NCBI GenBank assembly: GCA_030019445.1
Contig: JASEEU010000007.1
Span: 18,991-82,990, forward strand
Direction: 5' to 3'
DNA: 64,000 nt
Source: Anaerosomatales bacterium
GTDB taxonomy: Bacteria; Actinomycetota; Coriobacteriia; Anaerosomatales; Anaerosomataceae
Position 1 is the first letter of the stretch, and each line of letters opens with the position of its first letter. Position numbers and translations under genes: made by a program. The notes beneath the pieces are model-generated. The model ran no database searches. It was given only the letters and a program-made list of their open reading frames with translations, and was not told the origin of the DNA. Positions 36,062-44,957 of this stretch are shown here, one piece after another.

Positions 36062-36811
36062 ATGAGGGTGGTGCGCATATGGCAGGACGAGGACGTCCGC
36101 TACGGCCTTGCCGATGAGTCCACAGTGACGCTCATCTCCGATGAGCCGTTCGCCGCCTGGGAGGCCGAAGGCATCGTCCCGCTGTCCAAGGCGCAGCTCC
36201 TTGCCCCCGTCATCCCCACCAAGATCGTGTGCGTGGGCGTGAACTACCGCGGCCATGCCGCCGAGATGGGCCACGAGCTCCCGCACGAGCCGGTCATCTT
36301 CATGAAACCGCCCACGGCGATCAACGGCCCGCAGGGCGAGATCCGTCTTCCCGAAGGCATCGAGGTCGTCGACTACGAGGCCGAGCTCGCCGCGGTCATC
36401 GGCCGGCGGACGCACATGGTGCGCCCCGACGAGGCCGTCTCCCACGTGCTCGGCTTCCTGTGCGCCAACGACGTGACGTCCCGTGAGCTCCAGAAGCGTG
36501 ACGGGCAGTGGACGCGCGCGAAAGGATTCGACACGTTCTGCCCGGTCGGCCCGTGGGTGGAGACCGATGTCGACCCGATGGACCTCACGATCGAGTCGCT
36601 CCTTAACGGCGAGGTGAAGCAGTCCGCACGCACCTCGGACATGATCTTCAACGTCTACGAGCTCGTGAGCTTCATCAGCGGCATCATGACGCTCCTGCCC
36701 GGTGACATCGTGCTCACCGGCACCCCGCAGGGCGTGGGCCCGATGAAGCGTGGCGACGTCGTCGAGGTCCGCATCGAGGGCATCGGCAGCCTCGTCAACC
36801 GCGTTGTCTGA
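36062..36811 (+). CDS. Fumarylacetoacetate hydrolase (FAH)-family protein
   Basis: A 249-residue protein with the FAH fold: VGVNYRGHAAEMGHE, FMKPPTAINGP, the metal-binding DYEAELAAVIGR, GFLCANDVTSRELQ, KGFDTFCPVGPW and GDIVLTGTPQGVGPM near the C-terminus. Members act as acylpyruvases, oxaloacetate decarboxylases/tautomerases or 2-hydroxyhepta-2,4-diene-dioate isomerases. Oxaloacetate or acylpyruvate handling is plausible, but the substrate cannot be fixed. It follows cimA by about 50 bases with its own GGGAGGG site. Confidence 0.88.
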   Translation: MRVVRIWQDEDVRYGLADESTVTLISDEPFAAWEAEGIVPLSKAQLLAPVIPTKIVCVGVNYRGHAAEMGHELPHEPVIFMKPPTAINGPQGEIRLPEGIEVVDYEAELAAVIGRRTHMVRPDEAVSHVLGFLCANDVTSRELQKRDGQWTRAKGFDTFCPVGPWVETDVDPMDLTIESLLNGEVKQSARTSDMIFNVYELVSFISGIMTLLPGDIVLTGTPQGVGPMKRGDVVEVRIEGIGSLVNRVV

Positions 36812-36865
36812 GACCTGCTCCCTGCGCCGTCGACCCCCTCCGTCCCTGTCTGCGTCCCGGATCCG

Positions 36866-36881
36866 CTTGACCTGAGTCAAG
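36866..36881. promoter_or_regulatory. FNR/CRP-family-like site CTTGAC-N4-GTCAAG
   Basis: A perfect inverted repeat, close to the FNR/DNR consensus TTGAT-N4-ATCAA. A TAGCAT -10-like hexamer lies at 36903-36908, which would put the repeat centre about 41 bases before the predicted transcript start, the class II activator position. The target is the membrane protein at 36938. Confidence 0.5.
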
Positions 36882-36937
36882 GCGACGGTGCCCGCTCGTC
36901 GGTAGCATGCAGTGCGATACCGACAGCGGAGGTTGCC

Positions 36938-37594
36938 GTGACCGAGACCACCAGAGCCGAGACGCCCACAGCCGAGGCCCAGGCTGCCGAGACGCGTTTC
37001 TCGTACTCCTATGCGCAGCTCTACGCGTTCACGCTCGTGCTGTTCATCCCCGCCATCTGGCTCGTGGGTCTTCAGGACACCTACGCCTTCGACGCCCCGT
37101 ACCTGGCGACCATGACCATACCGCCGCTCGTCGCGTTCTTCGCGTCGGTCGTCGCGCACGAGGGCTGGACCGGGACGCGACAGATCGGCCGGAGCCTGCT
37201 GCTCGGCGCCTCGTCGATGGTCCTCGGCGGCGCCGTCTTCCTGAGCCTCGCCTGGCTCATCGCGTTCCTCGGCCCGGCGCTGGAATCGCGCGAATGGGGC
37301 GGCATCCAGCTCGGCATCGTGATCGTCTTCGGTCTGCTCGCGCTGCCGCTGCTCGTCACCGCCGCTCGCCAGGTGCGACCCGGCGGACGAGCGCGCGTCG
37401 CAACCGCCCTCGCGTGCGTCGCGGCGATCGCGGTGATCGCCGGCACCGCGTACCTCACGATGCGCGGCGGCAGCGTGCCCATCACCGAGACGCTGCGCAA
37501 GGACCAGGCTTCCTACCTGGTGGGTGCGGTGATCTGGTACATCCCGGCGTACGCGCTCGTCGGCACCGTCCTGCGGCGCGTGGGCGTCGTCTAG
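36938..37594 (+). CDS. Multi-pass membrane protein, unknown function
   Basis: A 218-residue protein with a polar N-terminus (about 25 residues) and about six hydrophobic helices (for example YAFTLVLFIPAIWLVGL, LLLGASSMVLGGAVFLSLAWLIAFL, LVGAVIWYIPAYALVGTVL). No enzymatic motif is visible. The GTG start follows GGAGGTT. It is monocistronic, with an FNR-like site centred at about -41, suggesting a role under low oxygen or redox change. Confidence 0.75.
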   Translation: MTETTRAETPTAEAQAAETRFSYSYAQLYAFTLVLFIPAIWLVGLQDTYAFDAPYLATMTIPPLVAFFASVVAHEGWTGTRQIGRSLLLGASSMVLGGAVFLSLAWLIAFLGPALESREWGGIQLGIVIVFGLLALPLLVTAARQVRPGGRARVATALACVAAIAVIAGTAYLTMRGGSVPITETLRKDQASYLVGAVIWYIPAYALVGTVLRRVGVV

Positions 37595-37683
37595 AGGCGC
37601 TGCCGCCGGCGCCGACCGCCCATCGGAAAGCCCGACCCGCTCGGCCCGACCCGGCCCATCATGTGGTCCGGCGGTGCTAGGAT

Positions 37684-37703
37684 GAACACATCATCTTGTG
37701 TTC
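37684..37703. promoter_or_regulatory. Perfect palindrome GAACACA-N6-TGTGTTC over the YerC-like gene promoter
   Basis: A 20-bp operator-like inverted repeat that begins at the end of a TAGGAT -10-like hexamer (37679-37684), so it covers the expected transcription start. The position fits autorepression by the TrpR-fold protein encoded immediately downstream. Confidence 0.6.
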
Positions 37704-37730
37704 GCCGAGGGACCGAGGAGCACCGTCGCC

Positions 37731-38045
37731 ATGTCCGCTGAACGCCTGCGCACGCCCGAGGTCGAGGCCCTCTGTGACGCCTTCGCGACGCTCACCGATG
37801 CCGAGGATGTCTACGCTTTCCTGCAGGATGTGTGCACGATCAGGGAGATCCAGGACATGGCCCAGCGGCTCGCGGTCGCGCGGATGCTCGCGGCCGGCGC
37901 GCACTACTCGGCCATCCAGGAAGCGACGGGGGCGAGCTCGACGACCATCTCGCGCGTGAGCCGGAGCCTGAACTACGGCGCGGACGGCTACGCGCGCGTC
38001 ATCGGAGCGATCGGCACGCTCGGCGGCGAGGGGGCGGCCGAGTAG
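37731..38045 (+). CDS. YerC/TrpR-family DNA-binding protein
   Basis: A 104-residue helical protein of the TrpR/YerC-YecD family: LCDAFATLTDAEDVYAFLQDVCTIREIQDMAQRL (in parts), then the helix-turn-helix YSAIQEATGASSTTISRVSRSL. The ATG at 37731 (MSAERLRTPEVE) is preferred; the upstream GTG at 37698 lies within the palindrome. The stop precedes the dnaE start by one base, so regulator and replicase are co-transcribed. A corepressor such as tryptophan has been assumed for the fold, but key residues cannot be judged here. Confidence 0.85.
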   Translation: MSAERLRTPEVEALCDAFATLTDAEDVYAFLQDVCTIREIQDMAQRLAVARMLAAGAHYSAIQEATGASSTTISRVSRSLNYGADGYARVIGAIGTLGGEGAAE

Positions 38046-38046
38046 C

Positions 38047-41000
38047 ATGAGCTCGTTCGTGCACCTGCACACGCACTCCGAATACTCGATGCTCGACGGG
38101 CACGCCAAGATCGAGGCGCTGCTCGACCGTGCGTGGGAGCTCGACATGCCGGCCATCGCGCTCACCGACCATGGCGTCATGTTCGGCGCCGTCGAGTTCT
38201 ACAAGGCGGCGACGCGCGGCAACCCCAAGACCGGCCGACCGCCGATCAAGCCCATCATCGGGTGCGAGATCTACTTCACACCCGACTCGCGCACCAAGCG
38301 CGACGGCAAGCCCAACCTCTACCACCTCCTGCTGCTCGCCAAGAACGAGACCGGCTACCGGAATCTCATGGCGATGGTCTCCGAGGCGTGGACGAGCGGC
38401 TTCTACTACAAGCCGCAGGTCGACCTCGAGCTGCTCGAGTCCTTCTCGGAAGGGCTCATCGCCACCTCGGCCTGTATGAGCGGGATCATCTCGAAGTCGT
38501 TCGAGTTCGGACAGGCGGACGAGGCACGGCGGTGGGCCGAGACGTACGCGCGCATCTTCCCGGGCGACTTCTACCTCGAGGTCCAGAACCAGGGGATCAC
38601 CGCCGACAACGGCGTCACCCAGTCCGACCTCAACCGCGCGCTGGCCGAGCTCGGCCGCGAGCTCGGGCTGCCGCTCGTCGGCACCAACGATATCCACTAT
38701 GTGCGCGCCGATGACGCGCAGGCCCAGGACATGCTCGTCTGCATCCAGACCGGCCGCACCGTCGACGACGAGAGCCGGCTCAAGTTCTCCTCGGACCAGT
38801 TCTTCCTGAAGTCCGCGGGCGAGATGGGCACCGCGCTCGCCGGCTACGAGGAGGCGATCGCGAGCACGCTCGAGATCGCGGAGCGCTGCGAGCTCGACCT
38901 CGAGTTCGACCGGATCATCCTGCCGGTCTTCGACGTCCCGCTCGGCAAGACCGAGGATGAGCACCTGCGCGACGAGTGTCTCGCCGGCCTTGCGCGGCGC
39001 TACGGCGAGCCGGTGCCCGGCGAAGCGCTCGAGCGGCTCGAGACCGAGCTCGAGGTGATCACGAGCAAGGGCCTCTCGGCGTACTTCCTGATCGTCGCCG
39101 ACTTCGTGCAGTGGGCCAAGCACAACGGCATCGGCGTCGGACCGGGCCGCGGCAGCGCCGCCGGGTCGATCATCTCCTACGCGCTCGGCATCACCAACCT
39201 CGACCCCATCGAGCACGGGCTGCTGTTCGAGCGCTTCCTGAATCCCGAGCGGACCGAGATGCCCGATATCGATATCGACTTCGATGACGAGCGTCGCGGC
39301 GAGGTCATCGAGTACGTGCGCCGCAAGTACGGCGAGGACAAGGTCGCGCAGGTCGTCACGTACTCGACGATGAAGGCGCGCGCCGCCATCCGCGACGCCG
39401 GGCGGGTGCTCGGCTATCCGTTCGGCGTGCCCGACAAGGTCGCCAAGCAGATCCAGGACGACCCCAAGGCGACCATCGCCGGATCGCTCGCCGCCAACCC
39501 CGAACTGCGTGCGGAGTACGAGGCGGGCGGCGACACACAGCGTATCGTCGATGCCGCCAAGGCGCTCGAGGGCCGCGTCCGCGGCGAGGGCGTGCACGCC
39601 GCGGCCGTCGTCATCTGCCGCGATCCGCTCAACTACCACACGCCCGTCAAGCTCGACACCAAGGGCGGCTCGGTCATCACCCAGTACGAGGGCACGGTCA
39701 TCGCCGAGCTCGGCCTGCTCAAGATGGACTTCCTCGGCCTCAGGACGCTCACCGTGATCGCCAAGGCCGTGCAGGCCATCAAGGAGCACCACGGCGTCGA
39801 GATCGACATCGAGAACATCCCGATGGACGATGCCGAGACGTTCAAGCTCCTGCAGCGCGCGGACACCGACGGCGTCTTCCAGGTGGAGTCGCCCGGCATG
39901 AAGCGCGTGCTGCGCGACCTGAAGCCCACCGTGTTCGCGGACATCGTCGCCGTCGTCGCGCTCTACCGGCCGGGCCCCATGGACTCCATCCCGGACTTCT
40001 GCGCGCGCAAACACGGGCGCAAGCAGATCACGTACTACGACGACCGCATCAAGCACATCCTGGAGGAGACGTACGGCGCCATCGTCTACCAGGAGCAGGC
40101 GATGCGCATCACGATGGAGATGGGCGGCTTCTCGGCGGCCAAAGCGGACAAGCTCCGCAAGGGCATGGGCAAGAAGATCATGGCCATCGTCGACGCGCTC
40201 AAGCCCGAGTTCATCGAGGGCGCGGTCGAACGCGGCTACGACCGGCGCCTGGCCGAGAAGGTCTGGAGCGACATCGAGAAGTTCGGCGAGTACGCCTTCA
40301 ACAAGAGCCACGCCGCGGCGTACGGCCTCGTGTCGTACCAGACCGCGTACCTCAAGGCGCACTACCCGCTGGAGTACATGGCGGCGGTGCTCACGAGCTA
40401 CACCGGCAAGTCCGAGACGATCGTCCGCTACATCGCGGCCTGCAACAACGCGGGCATCAAGGTCCTGCCGCCGGACGTGAACTCCTCGGGCAGGGACTTC
40501 ACCGCCGTCGGTGACGCGATCCGCTTCGGGTTGGCGGGCATCCGCAACGTCGGCGAGGGCGTCGTGGAGACGATCGTCGCCGAGCGCAAGGCGGGCGGGC
40601 CGTTCGCGTCCCTGCACGACTTCCTGGCGCGCGTCGATCTGCGGCAGCTCAACAAGAAGACGGTCGAGGCGCTCATAAAGGCCGGCGCGTTCGACTCCAC
40701 CGGCTACACGCGCCGCCAGCTGTTCGAGCTCATGGACAGCGCGGTGGACGCCGCTCTCAAGCGCCAGAAGGACGCCGAGTGCGGCCAGACGTCGATGTTC
40801 GACCTCTTCGCTCCCGAAGAGCACGGGCTTGCCGACCACGTCCCGCCGCCGGATGGCGTCGAGTGGGAGAAGGGCGTCAAGCTCGCGTTCGAGAAGGAGA
40901 TGCTCGGCATCTACGTGAGCGACCACCCGCTTGCCGACATAGCCGAGACGATCAAGGCCGCGCGCAGCGCCTCGCTCGGCGACACCGAGGCGCTCAAAGA

Positions 41001-41511
41001 CGGCACCGTCGGGTGGTTCGCGGGCATCGTGACCAAGACCGAACGGATCGCCACACGCCAGGGCAAGCTCATGGGGACGTTCGTGATCGAGGACCTCGAA
41101 GGCTCGATTGACGGCGTCCTCTTCCCGCAGGCGTACGACCGGCTCCGAGATGTGATCGTCGAAGACGCCGTGATCCGCGTGAAGGCCAAGGTGGAGGACT
41201 CGGACCGCGGCCGCAAGCTCATCGTGCAGGAGGCCGAGCAGCTCGACGCCGAGGGCCGGTTCGCCGCCCCGCCGCGGACCCTCTGGGTGCGGGCCGACAT
41301 GAGACTGCTCGCCAACGGCCTGGGCGCCCGGTTCAAGGCGATACTCGAGCGCCATCCGGGGAACGACTACGTGTGTCTGGAGCTTGCCAACGGTGACGGC
41401 CGCCCCAAGAAGGGGAGGATGCCCGGCGAGTACCGGGTGGACGCCGCGTCGTCGGCGCTGCACGCCGAGCTCAAGGAGCTGCTCGGTGAAGGGTCGGTCT
41501 GGGAGGGCTGA
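38047..41511 (+). CDS. dnaE: DNA polymerase III alpha subunit
   Basis: A 1154-residue replicative polymerase. The N-terminal PHP domain begins FVHLHTHSEYSMLDGHAKIEALL. The catalytic palm has PDIDIDFDDERR with D407 and D409. GRGSAAGSIISYALGIT, the finger and tau-interaction regions, HhH, and a C-terminal OB domain (about 998-1050, GWFAGIVTKTERIATRQGK) follow. Length matches DnaE1-type enzymes. It shares a transcript with the YerC-like gene and precedes the his operon, which has its own promoter. Confidence 0.96.
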   Translation: MSSFVHLHTHSEYSMLDGHAKIEALLDRAWELDMPAIALTDHGVMFGAVEFYKAATRGNPKTGRPPIKPIIGCEIYFTPDSRTKRDGKPNLYHLLLLAKNETGYRNLMAMVSEAWTSGFYYKPQVDLELLESFSEGLIATSACMSGIISKSFEFGQADEARRWAETYARIFPGDFYLEVQNQGITADNGVTQSDLNRALAELGRELGLPLVGTNDIHYVRADDAQAQDMLVCIQTGRTVDDESRLKFSSDQFFLKSAGEMGTALAGYEEAIASTLEIAERCELDLEFDRIILPVFDVPLGKTEDEHLRDECLAGLARRYGEPVPGEALERLETELEVITSKGLSAYFLIVADFVQWAKHNGIGVGPGRGSAAGSIISYALGITNLDPIEHGLLFERFLNPERTEMPDIDIDFDDERRGEVIEYVRRKYGEDKVAQVVTYSTMKARAAIRDAGRVLGYPFGVPDKVAKQIQDDPKATIAGSLAANPELRAEYEAGGDTQRIVDAAKALEGRVRGEGVHAAAVVICRDPLNYHTPVKLDTKGGSVITQYEGTVIAELGLLKMDFLGLRTLTVIAKAVQAIKEHHGVEIDIENIPMDDAETFKLLQRADTDGVFQVESPGMKRVLRDLKPTVFADIVAVVALYRPGPMDSIPDFCARKHGRKQITYYDDRIKHILEETYGAIVYQEQAMRITMEMGGFSAAKADKLRKGMGKKIMAIVDALKPEFIEGAVERGYDRRLAEKVWSDIEKFGEYAFNKSHAAAYGLVSYQTAYLKAHYPLEYMAAVLTSYTGKSETIVRYIAACNNAGIKVLPPDVNSSGRDFTAVGDAIRFGLAGIRNVGEGVVETIVAERKAGGPFASLHDFLARVDLRQLNKKTVEALIKAGAFDSTGYTRRQLFELMDSAVDAALKRQKDAECGQTSMFDLFAPEEHGLADHVPPPDGVEWEKGVKLAFEKEMLGIYVSDHPLADIAETIKAARSASLGDTEALKDGTVGWFAGIVTKTERIATRQGKLMGTFVIEDLEGSIDGVLFPQAYDRLRDVIVEDAVIRVKAKVEDSDRGRKLIVQEAEQLDAEGRFAAPPRTLWVRADMRLLANGLGARFKAILERHPGNDYVCLELANGDGRPKKGRMPGEYRVDAASSALHAELKELLGEGSVWEG

Positions 41512-41524
41512 CGCGGCGCGGTGC

Positions 41525-41580
41525 TTGACCGGGCCGCGCGCACTGGTATACTCCATTACTGCATCACTCTAGCGTAGTAA
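41525..41580 (+). promoter_or_regulatory. his operon promoter with downstream inverted repeat
   Basis: TTGACC (41525-41530), a 16-base spacer and TATACT (41547-41552). TTACT (41556-41560) and AGTAA (41576-41580) form an imperfect 25-bp inverted repeat over the start site, a possible operator. The remaining leader of about 100 bases carries ACCGC...GCGGT, which could fold, but no U-tract or histidine-rich leader peptide is visible. Confidence 0.55.
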
Positions 41581-41677
41581 AGCACGCATGAGCGTTGGGA
41601 CAGCAGACTCCGGGACGGATGACCGCACGGGCGTGAGCGGTGCGTTCGATGCGAGGACCGGGTGGAGGTAGCAGGCG

Positions 41678-42952
41678 ATGCGTCCAGTGACACCACGGGG
41701 CTTCCGTGACGTGCTCTTCCAGGAGGCGGCCGAGCGCGAGGCCGCGAGTGCGGCGATCACCGCGGTCTTCGACGCATGGGGCTACCGCCCGGTCGAGACG
41801 CCGGTCGTCGAGGGCTATGCGACGCTCGAGGCGGCTGTCGGCAAGGCGCTCGAGACCACCGCGTTCCGCCTGTTCGACATGGACGGCAGCCTGCTCGCGC
41901 TGCGCCCCGAGATGACCGTCCCGCTCGCGCGGCTGGCGGCGTCCCGACTCGCGGGCGAGCCGGGTCCGCACCGGATGCGCTACGTCACCGAGGTCTTCCG
42001 CGAACAGGCGTCGCTGCGCGGCCAGGCGCGCCAGTTCACCCAGGCGGGCGTCGAGCTTATCGGCGCGGCGGGAGCCGCTGCCGATGCCGAGGTCGTCGCG
42101 CTGCTCGTCGAAGCGCTCGAGGCGGCCGGTCTCGGCGACTTCACCGTGGGCATCGGCACGGTGCGCCTGCTGCGCGGTCTCATCGATGCCGCACGCATGC
42201 CCGAGGCGTGGGGCCGGGGCGTCACCGACGCGGCGCACGAGCGCAACCTGGTCGAGCTCGACCGCCTCTCGGCGGAAGACGGCGTCCCGGATGCGGTGGG
42301 TGAAGCGCTGCGCCGCGTGCCGCGGCTGCGCGGCGGGGTGGACGTGATCGACGCCGCCGGGGAGATCGCGGCGCTCTGCGGTTGCGGCGACGTGCTGACG
42401 GAGTTCCGCGAGCTCTACGCGCTGCTGGATGCCGCGGGGCACGCCGCCCGCGTCACCGTGGACTTCGGGGTCATGCGCTCGTTCGACTACTACACGGGGC
42501 TCGTGCTCGAGGCGTACGCGCCCGGTCTGGGGCTCTCGCTCGGCGGCGGCGGTCGCTACGATCGCGTCCTCGCCGAGTTCGATGCTCCGGCACCCGCCGC
42601 GGGCTTCGCCGTCGGTATCGAGCGACTGATGATCGCGCTGGCCGAGCAGGGCGCCACGCCGTGCATACGGCCGCTCGACGCTGTGCTCGGCGGCGGCGAC
42701 GCGCCCGCGGTCTTCTCGGCGGCTCGTCGGCTGCGCGAGGCCGGCTGGCGCGTCCGGCTGGCGGTCGGGCGCGACGGTCTCGACCTCGTCCGTGAAGCCG
42801 AGCGCGTGCAGGCCGAGGAAGCGCTCGTCGCCGAAGCCGGCCGGGTCGTGCGGCTCGACCGCGCCGGCGAGCCGGCACTGCCGCTGGAGACCCCCACGCC
42901 GGCGCCGCCGGCCGCGACGTGGGGCGATCGCGAGCGGGGGGAGCGGCGATGA
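41678..42952 (+). CDS. hisZ: ATP phosphoribosyltransferase regulatory subunit
   Basis: A 424-residue class II aminoacyl-tRNA-synthetase-like protein without an anticodon-binding domain. It has PVTPRGFRDVLFQEAAERE, RPEMTVPLARLAASRL, the motif-2-like RYVTEVFREQ, and GGGGRYDRVLAEFDAPAPAAGFAVG. HisZ pairs with a short HisG to form the octameric enzyme and senses histidine. The directly following HisG is indeed the short form. GGTGGAGG precedes the start. Confidence 0.93.
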   Translation: MRPVTPRGFRDVLFQEAAEREAASAAITAVFDAWGYRPVETPVVEGYATLEAAVGKALETTAFRLFDMDGSLLALRPEMTVPLARLAASRLAGEPGPHRMRYVTEVFREQASLRGQARQFTQAGVELIGAAGAAADAEVVALLVEALEAAGLGDFTVGIGTVRLLRGLIDAARMPEAWGRGVTDAAHERNLVELDRLSAEDGVPDAVGEALRRVPRLRGGVDVIDAAGEIAALCGCGDVLTEFRELYALLDAAGHAARVTVDFGVMRSFDYYTGLVLEAYAPGLGLSLGGGGRYDRVLAEFDAPAPAAGFAVGIERLMIALAEQGATPCIRPLDAVLGGGDAPAVFSAARRLREAGWRVRLAVGRDGLDLVREAERVQAEEALVAEAGRVVRLDRAGEPALPLETPTPAPPAATWGDRERGERR

Positions 42953-43641
42953 TGGCATCGGCGGCACGACGTGAGTCCGGCCGGCTGCGCATGGCGGTCC
43001 CCAAAGGCGCGCTCTTCGAGGGCACCGTGGACCTTCTCGTTCGTGCGGGCGTCGACATCGGCGAGCTGGCCGACCCGGGCCGACAGCTCGTGATCGGCAC
43101 GGGGGACATGGAGTTCATCATCGCGCGGCCGACAGACATTCCCGTCTACGTCGCATACGGCGGCGTCGATGTGGCGATCGCCGGCAAGGACGTGCTGCTC
43201 GAGGCGGGTCTCGAGGTGACCGAGCTCGCGGACCTCGGCTTCGGCGAGTGCCGGTTCGTGGTCGCCGAGCCCGAGGGCGCGGCGCGCAGCACCGAGGAGC
43301 TCTACCGGCACCTCGGCGTGATCCGTGTCGCCACCAAGTACCCGCGTATCGCCGAGCGGCACTTCGCCGAACGGGGCATCCAGGTGGAGGTCGTCAAGCT
43401 GCACGGCAACATCGAGCTCGCCCCGCTCATCGGGCTCGCCGACCAGATCGTGGACATCACCGCCTCCGGGCGTACACTGGCCGAGAACCGGTTGCGCATC
43501 ACCGACGAGGTGCTTGCTTCGACCGCGCGGTTCGTCGCCAACCCGGTGAGCGTGAAGACCATGTCCGAGCGCGTGAACGGGCTTGCGGCGCGGCTGGCCG
43601 AGGCCGCCGCGGTGCGGGCGGAAGGGGAGCGGGACTCATGA
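42949..43641 (+). CDS. hisG: ATP phosphoribosyltransferase, catalytic subunit (short form)
   Basis: First step of histidine synthesis (ATP + PRPP). The 230-residue protein lacks the C-terminal ACT-like domain of long HisG and has LRMAVPKGALFEGTVDLL, GGVDVAIAGKDVLLE, ATKYPRIAERHF and DITASGRTLAENRL (PRPP loop). The start overlaps the hisZ stop (ATGATGG around 42949). Confidence 0.95.
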   Translation: MMASAARRESGRLRMAVPKGALFEGTVDLLVRAGVDIGELADPGRQLVIGTGDMEFIIARPTDIPVYVAYGGVDVAIAGKDVLLEAGLEVTELADLGFGECRFVVAEPEGAARSTEELYRHLGVIRVATKYPRIAERHFAERGIQVEVVKLHGNIELAPLIGLADQIVDITASGRTLAENRLRITDEVLASTARFVANPVSVKTMSERVNGLAARLAEAAAVRAEGERDS

Positions 43642-44957
43642 TGCGACGCATCGAGCTCGAGCGTGGACGGCGACTGACGCCGGCCGACATCGTGCGCACC
43701 GGCGGCATGGACGTCGAGGTGCTCGGTGTCGCCCAGCGGATCATCGACGACGTCAAGGCGCGCGGCGATGAGGCGCTCGTCGAGCACACCGCGCAGCTCG
43801 ACAAGGTCACGCTCACCGAGCTTGCGGTCACGCAGGACGAGATCGAGGCCGCCCTTGAGGCGGTGGACGACGATTTCCGCAGCGCCATCGCCACGGCCGC
43901 CGCAGCTATCGAGGATTTCCACCGCCGTCAGGTGACGCAGTCGTGGTTCTCCACCGATGAGAGCGGCATCGTGCTCGGCCAGAAGGTCACGCCGCTCTCG
44001 CGCGTGGGCATCTACGTGCCGGGCGGACGGGCGCGGTATCCCTCCTCGGTGCTCATGAACGCCATCCCGGCCATCGTGGCCGGCGTGTCCGAGATCGCCA
44101 TGGTGGTGCCGCCGGCACCCGATGGGAGCGTCGATCCGCACGTGCTCGCCGCCGCCGCCGAGTGCGGCGTCTCCGAGATCTACAAGGTGGGCGGCGCGCA
44201 GGCGATCGCGGCGCTCGCGTACGGCACCGAGACCATCGCGCGCGTGGACAAGATCACCGGCCCCGGCAACGCGTACGTGACCGCGGCGAAGAAGCTCGTC
44301 ATGGGCGATGTCGGCATCGACATGCTGGCCGGACCGTCCGAGGTCTTGATCCTCGCCGATGAGACCGCCGAGCCGGTCTTCTGCGCGGCCGACCTTATGG
44401 CGCAGGCCGAGCACGACCCCCGTGCGGCGACGTATCTCGTGACGACCGATCCCACGCTGCCCGACGACGTCGAGGCGGCGCTCGCCGAGCTGCTCGCGGA
44501 CGCGCCGCGCGCGGAGGTCATCGAGCGTTCCCTCGTCGACAACGGGCTCATCGTCATCTGCCCGGACATCGACTCGGCGCTCGACGCCGCCGACCTCATC
44601 GCGCCGGAGCACCTCGAGGTGATGATGGCCGAGCCGTTCGAGCTGCTCGGCGCCATCCGCAATGCGGGCGCGATCTTCCTCGGCCCGTGGACGCCCGAGA
44701 GCGTCGGCGACTACGTCGCGGGTCCCAACCATGTGCTTCCCACCGGCGGGACGGCGCGCTTCTCGAGCCCGCTGTCGGTCGACGACTTCGTCAAGAAGTC
44801 CTCGGTCATCAGCTACTCGCTCGCGGGACTGGAGATGGACGGCCCGTCGGTCATGACCATAGCCGAGGCCGAGGGGCTCGACGCGCACGCGCGCGCCGTG
44901 GGCCTGCGCCTCGCCCTCGCGTACGGCATCGAGGACGGCGTCGGGGGTGATGAGTGA
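43638..44957 (+). CDS. hisD: Histidinol dehydrogenase
   Basis: Oxidises histidinol to histidine in two NAD-dependent steps. The 439-residue protein has VPGGRARYPSSVLMNAIPA, KITGPGNAYVTAAKKL, DMLAGPSEVLILAD and the zinc-site region DLMAQAEHDPRA plus GPNHVLPTGGTARF. It overlaps the hisG stop by four bases (start 43638) and hisC by one base. Confidence 0.96.
   Translation: MMRRIELERGRRLTPADIVRTGGMDVEVLGVAQRIIDDVKARGDEALVEHTAQLDKVTLTELAVTQDEIEAALEAVDDDFRSAIATAAAAIEDFHRRQVTQSWFSTDESGIVLGQKVTPLSRVGIYVPGGRARYPSSVLMNAIPAIVAGVSEIAMVVPPAPDGSVDPHVLAAAAECGVSEIYKVGGAQAIAALAYGTETIARVDKITGPGNAYVTAAKKLVMGDVGIDMLAGPSEVLILADETAEPVFCAADLMAQAEHDPRAATYLVTTDPTLPDDVEAALAELLADAPRAEVIERSLVDNGLIVICPDIDSALDAADLIAPEHLEVMMAEPFELLGAIRNAGAIFLGPWTPESVGDYVAGPNHVLPTGGTARFSSPLSVDDFVKKSSVISYSLAGLEMDGPSVMTIAEAEGLDAHARAVGLRLALAYGIEDGVGGDE

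Noticed and set aside
41581..41677. his leader-peptide attenuator
   Set aside because: No short frame with a run of histidine codons and no terminator with a U-tract was seen between the promoter and hisZ.
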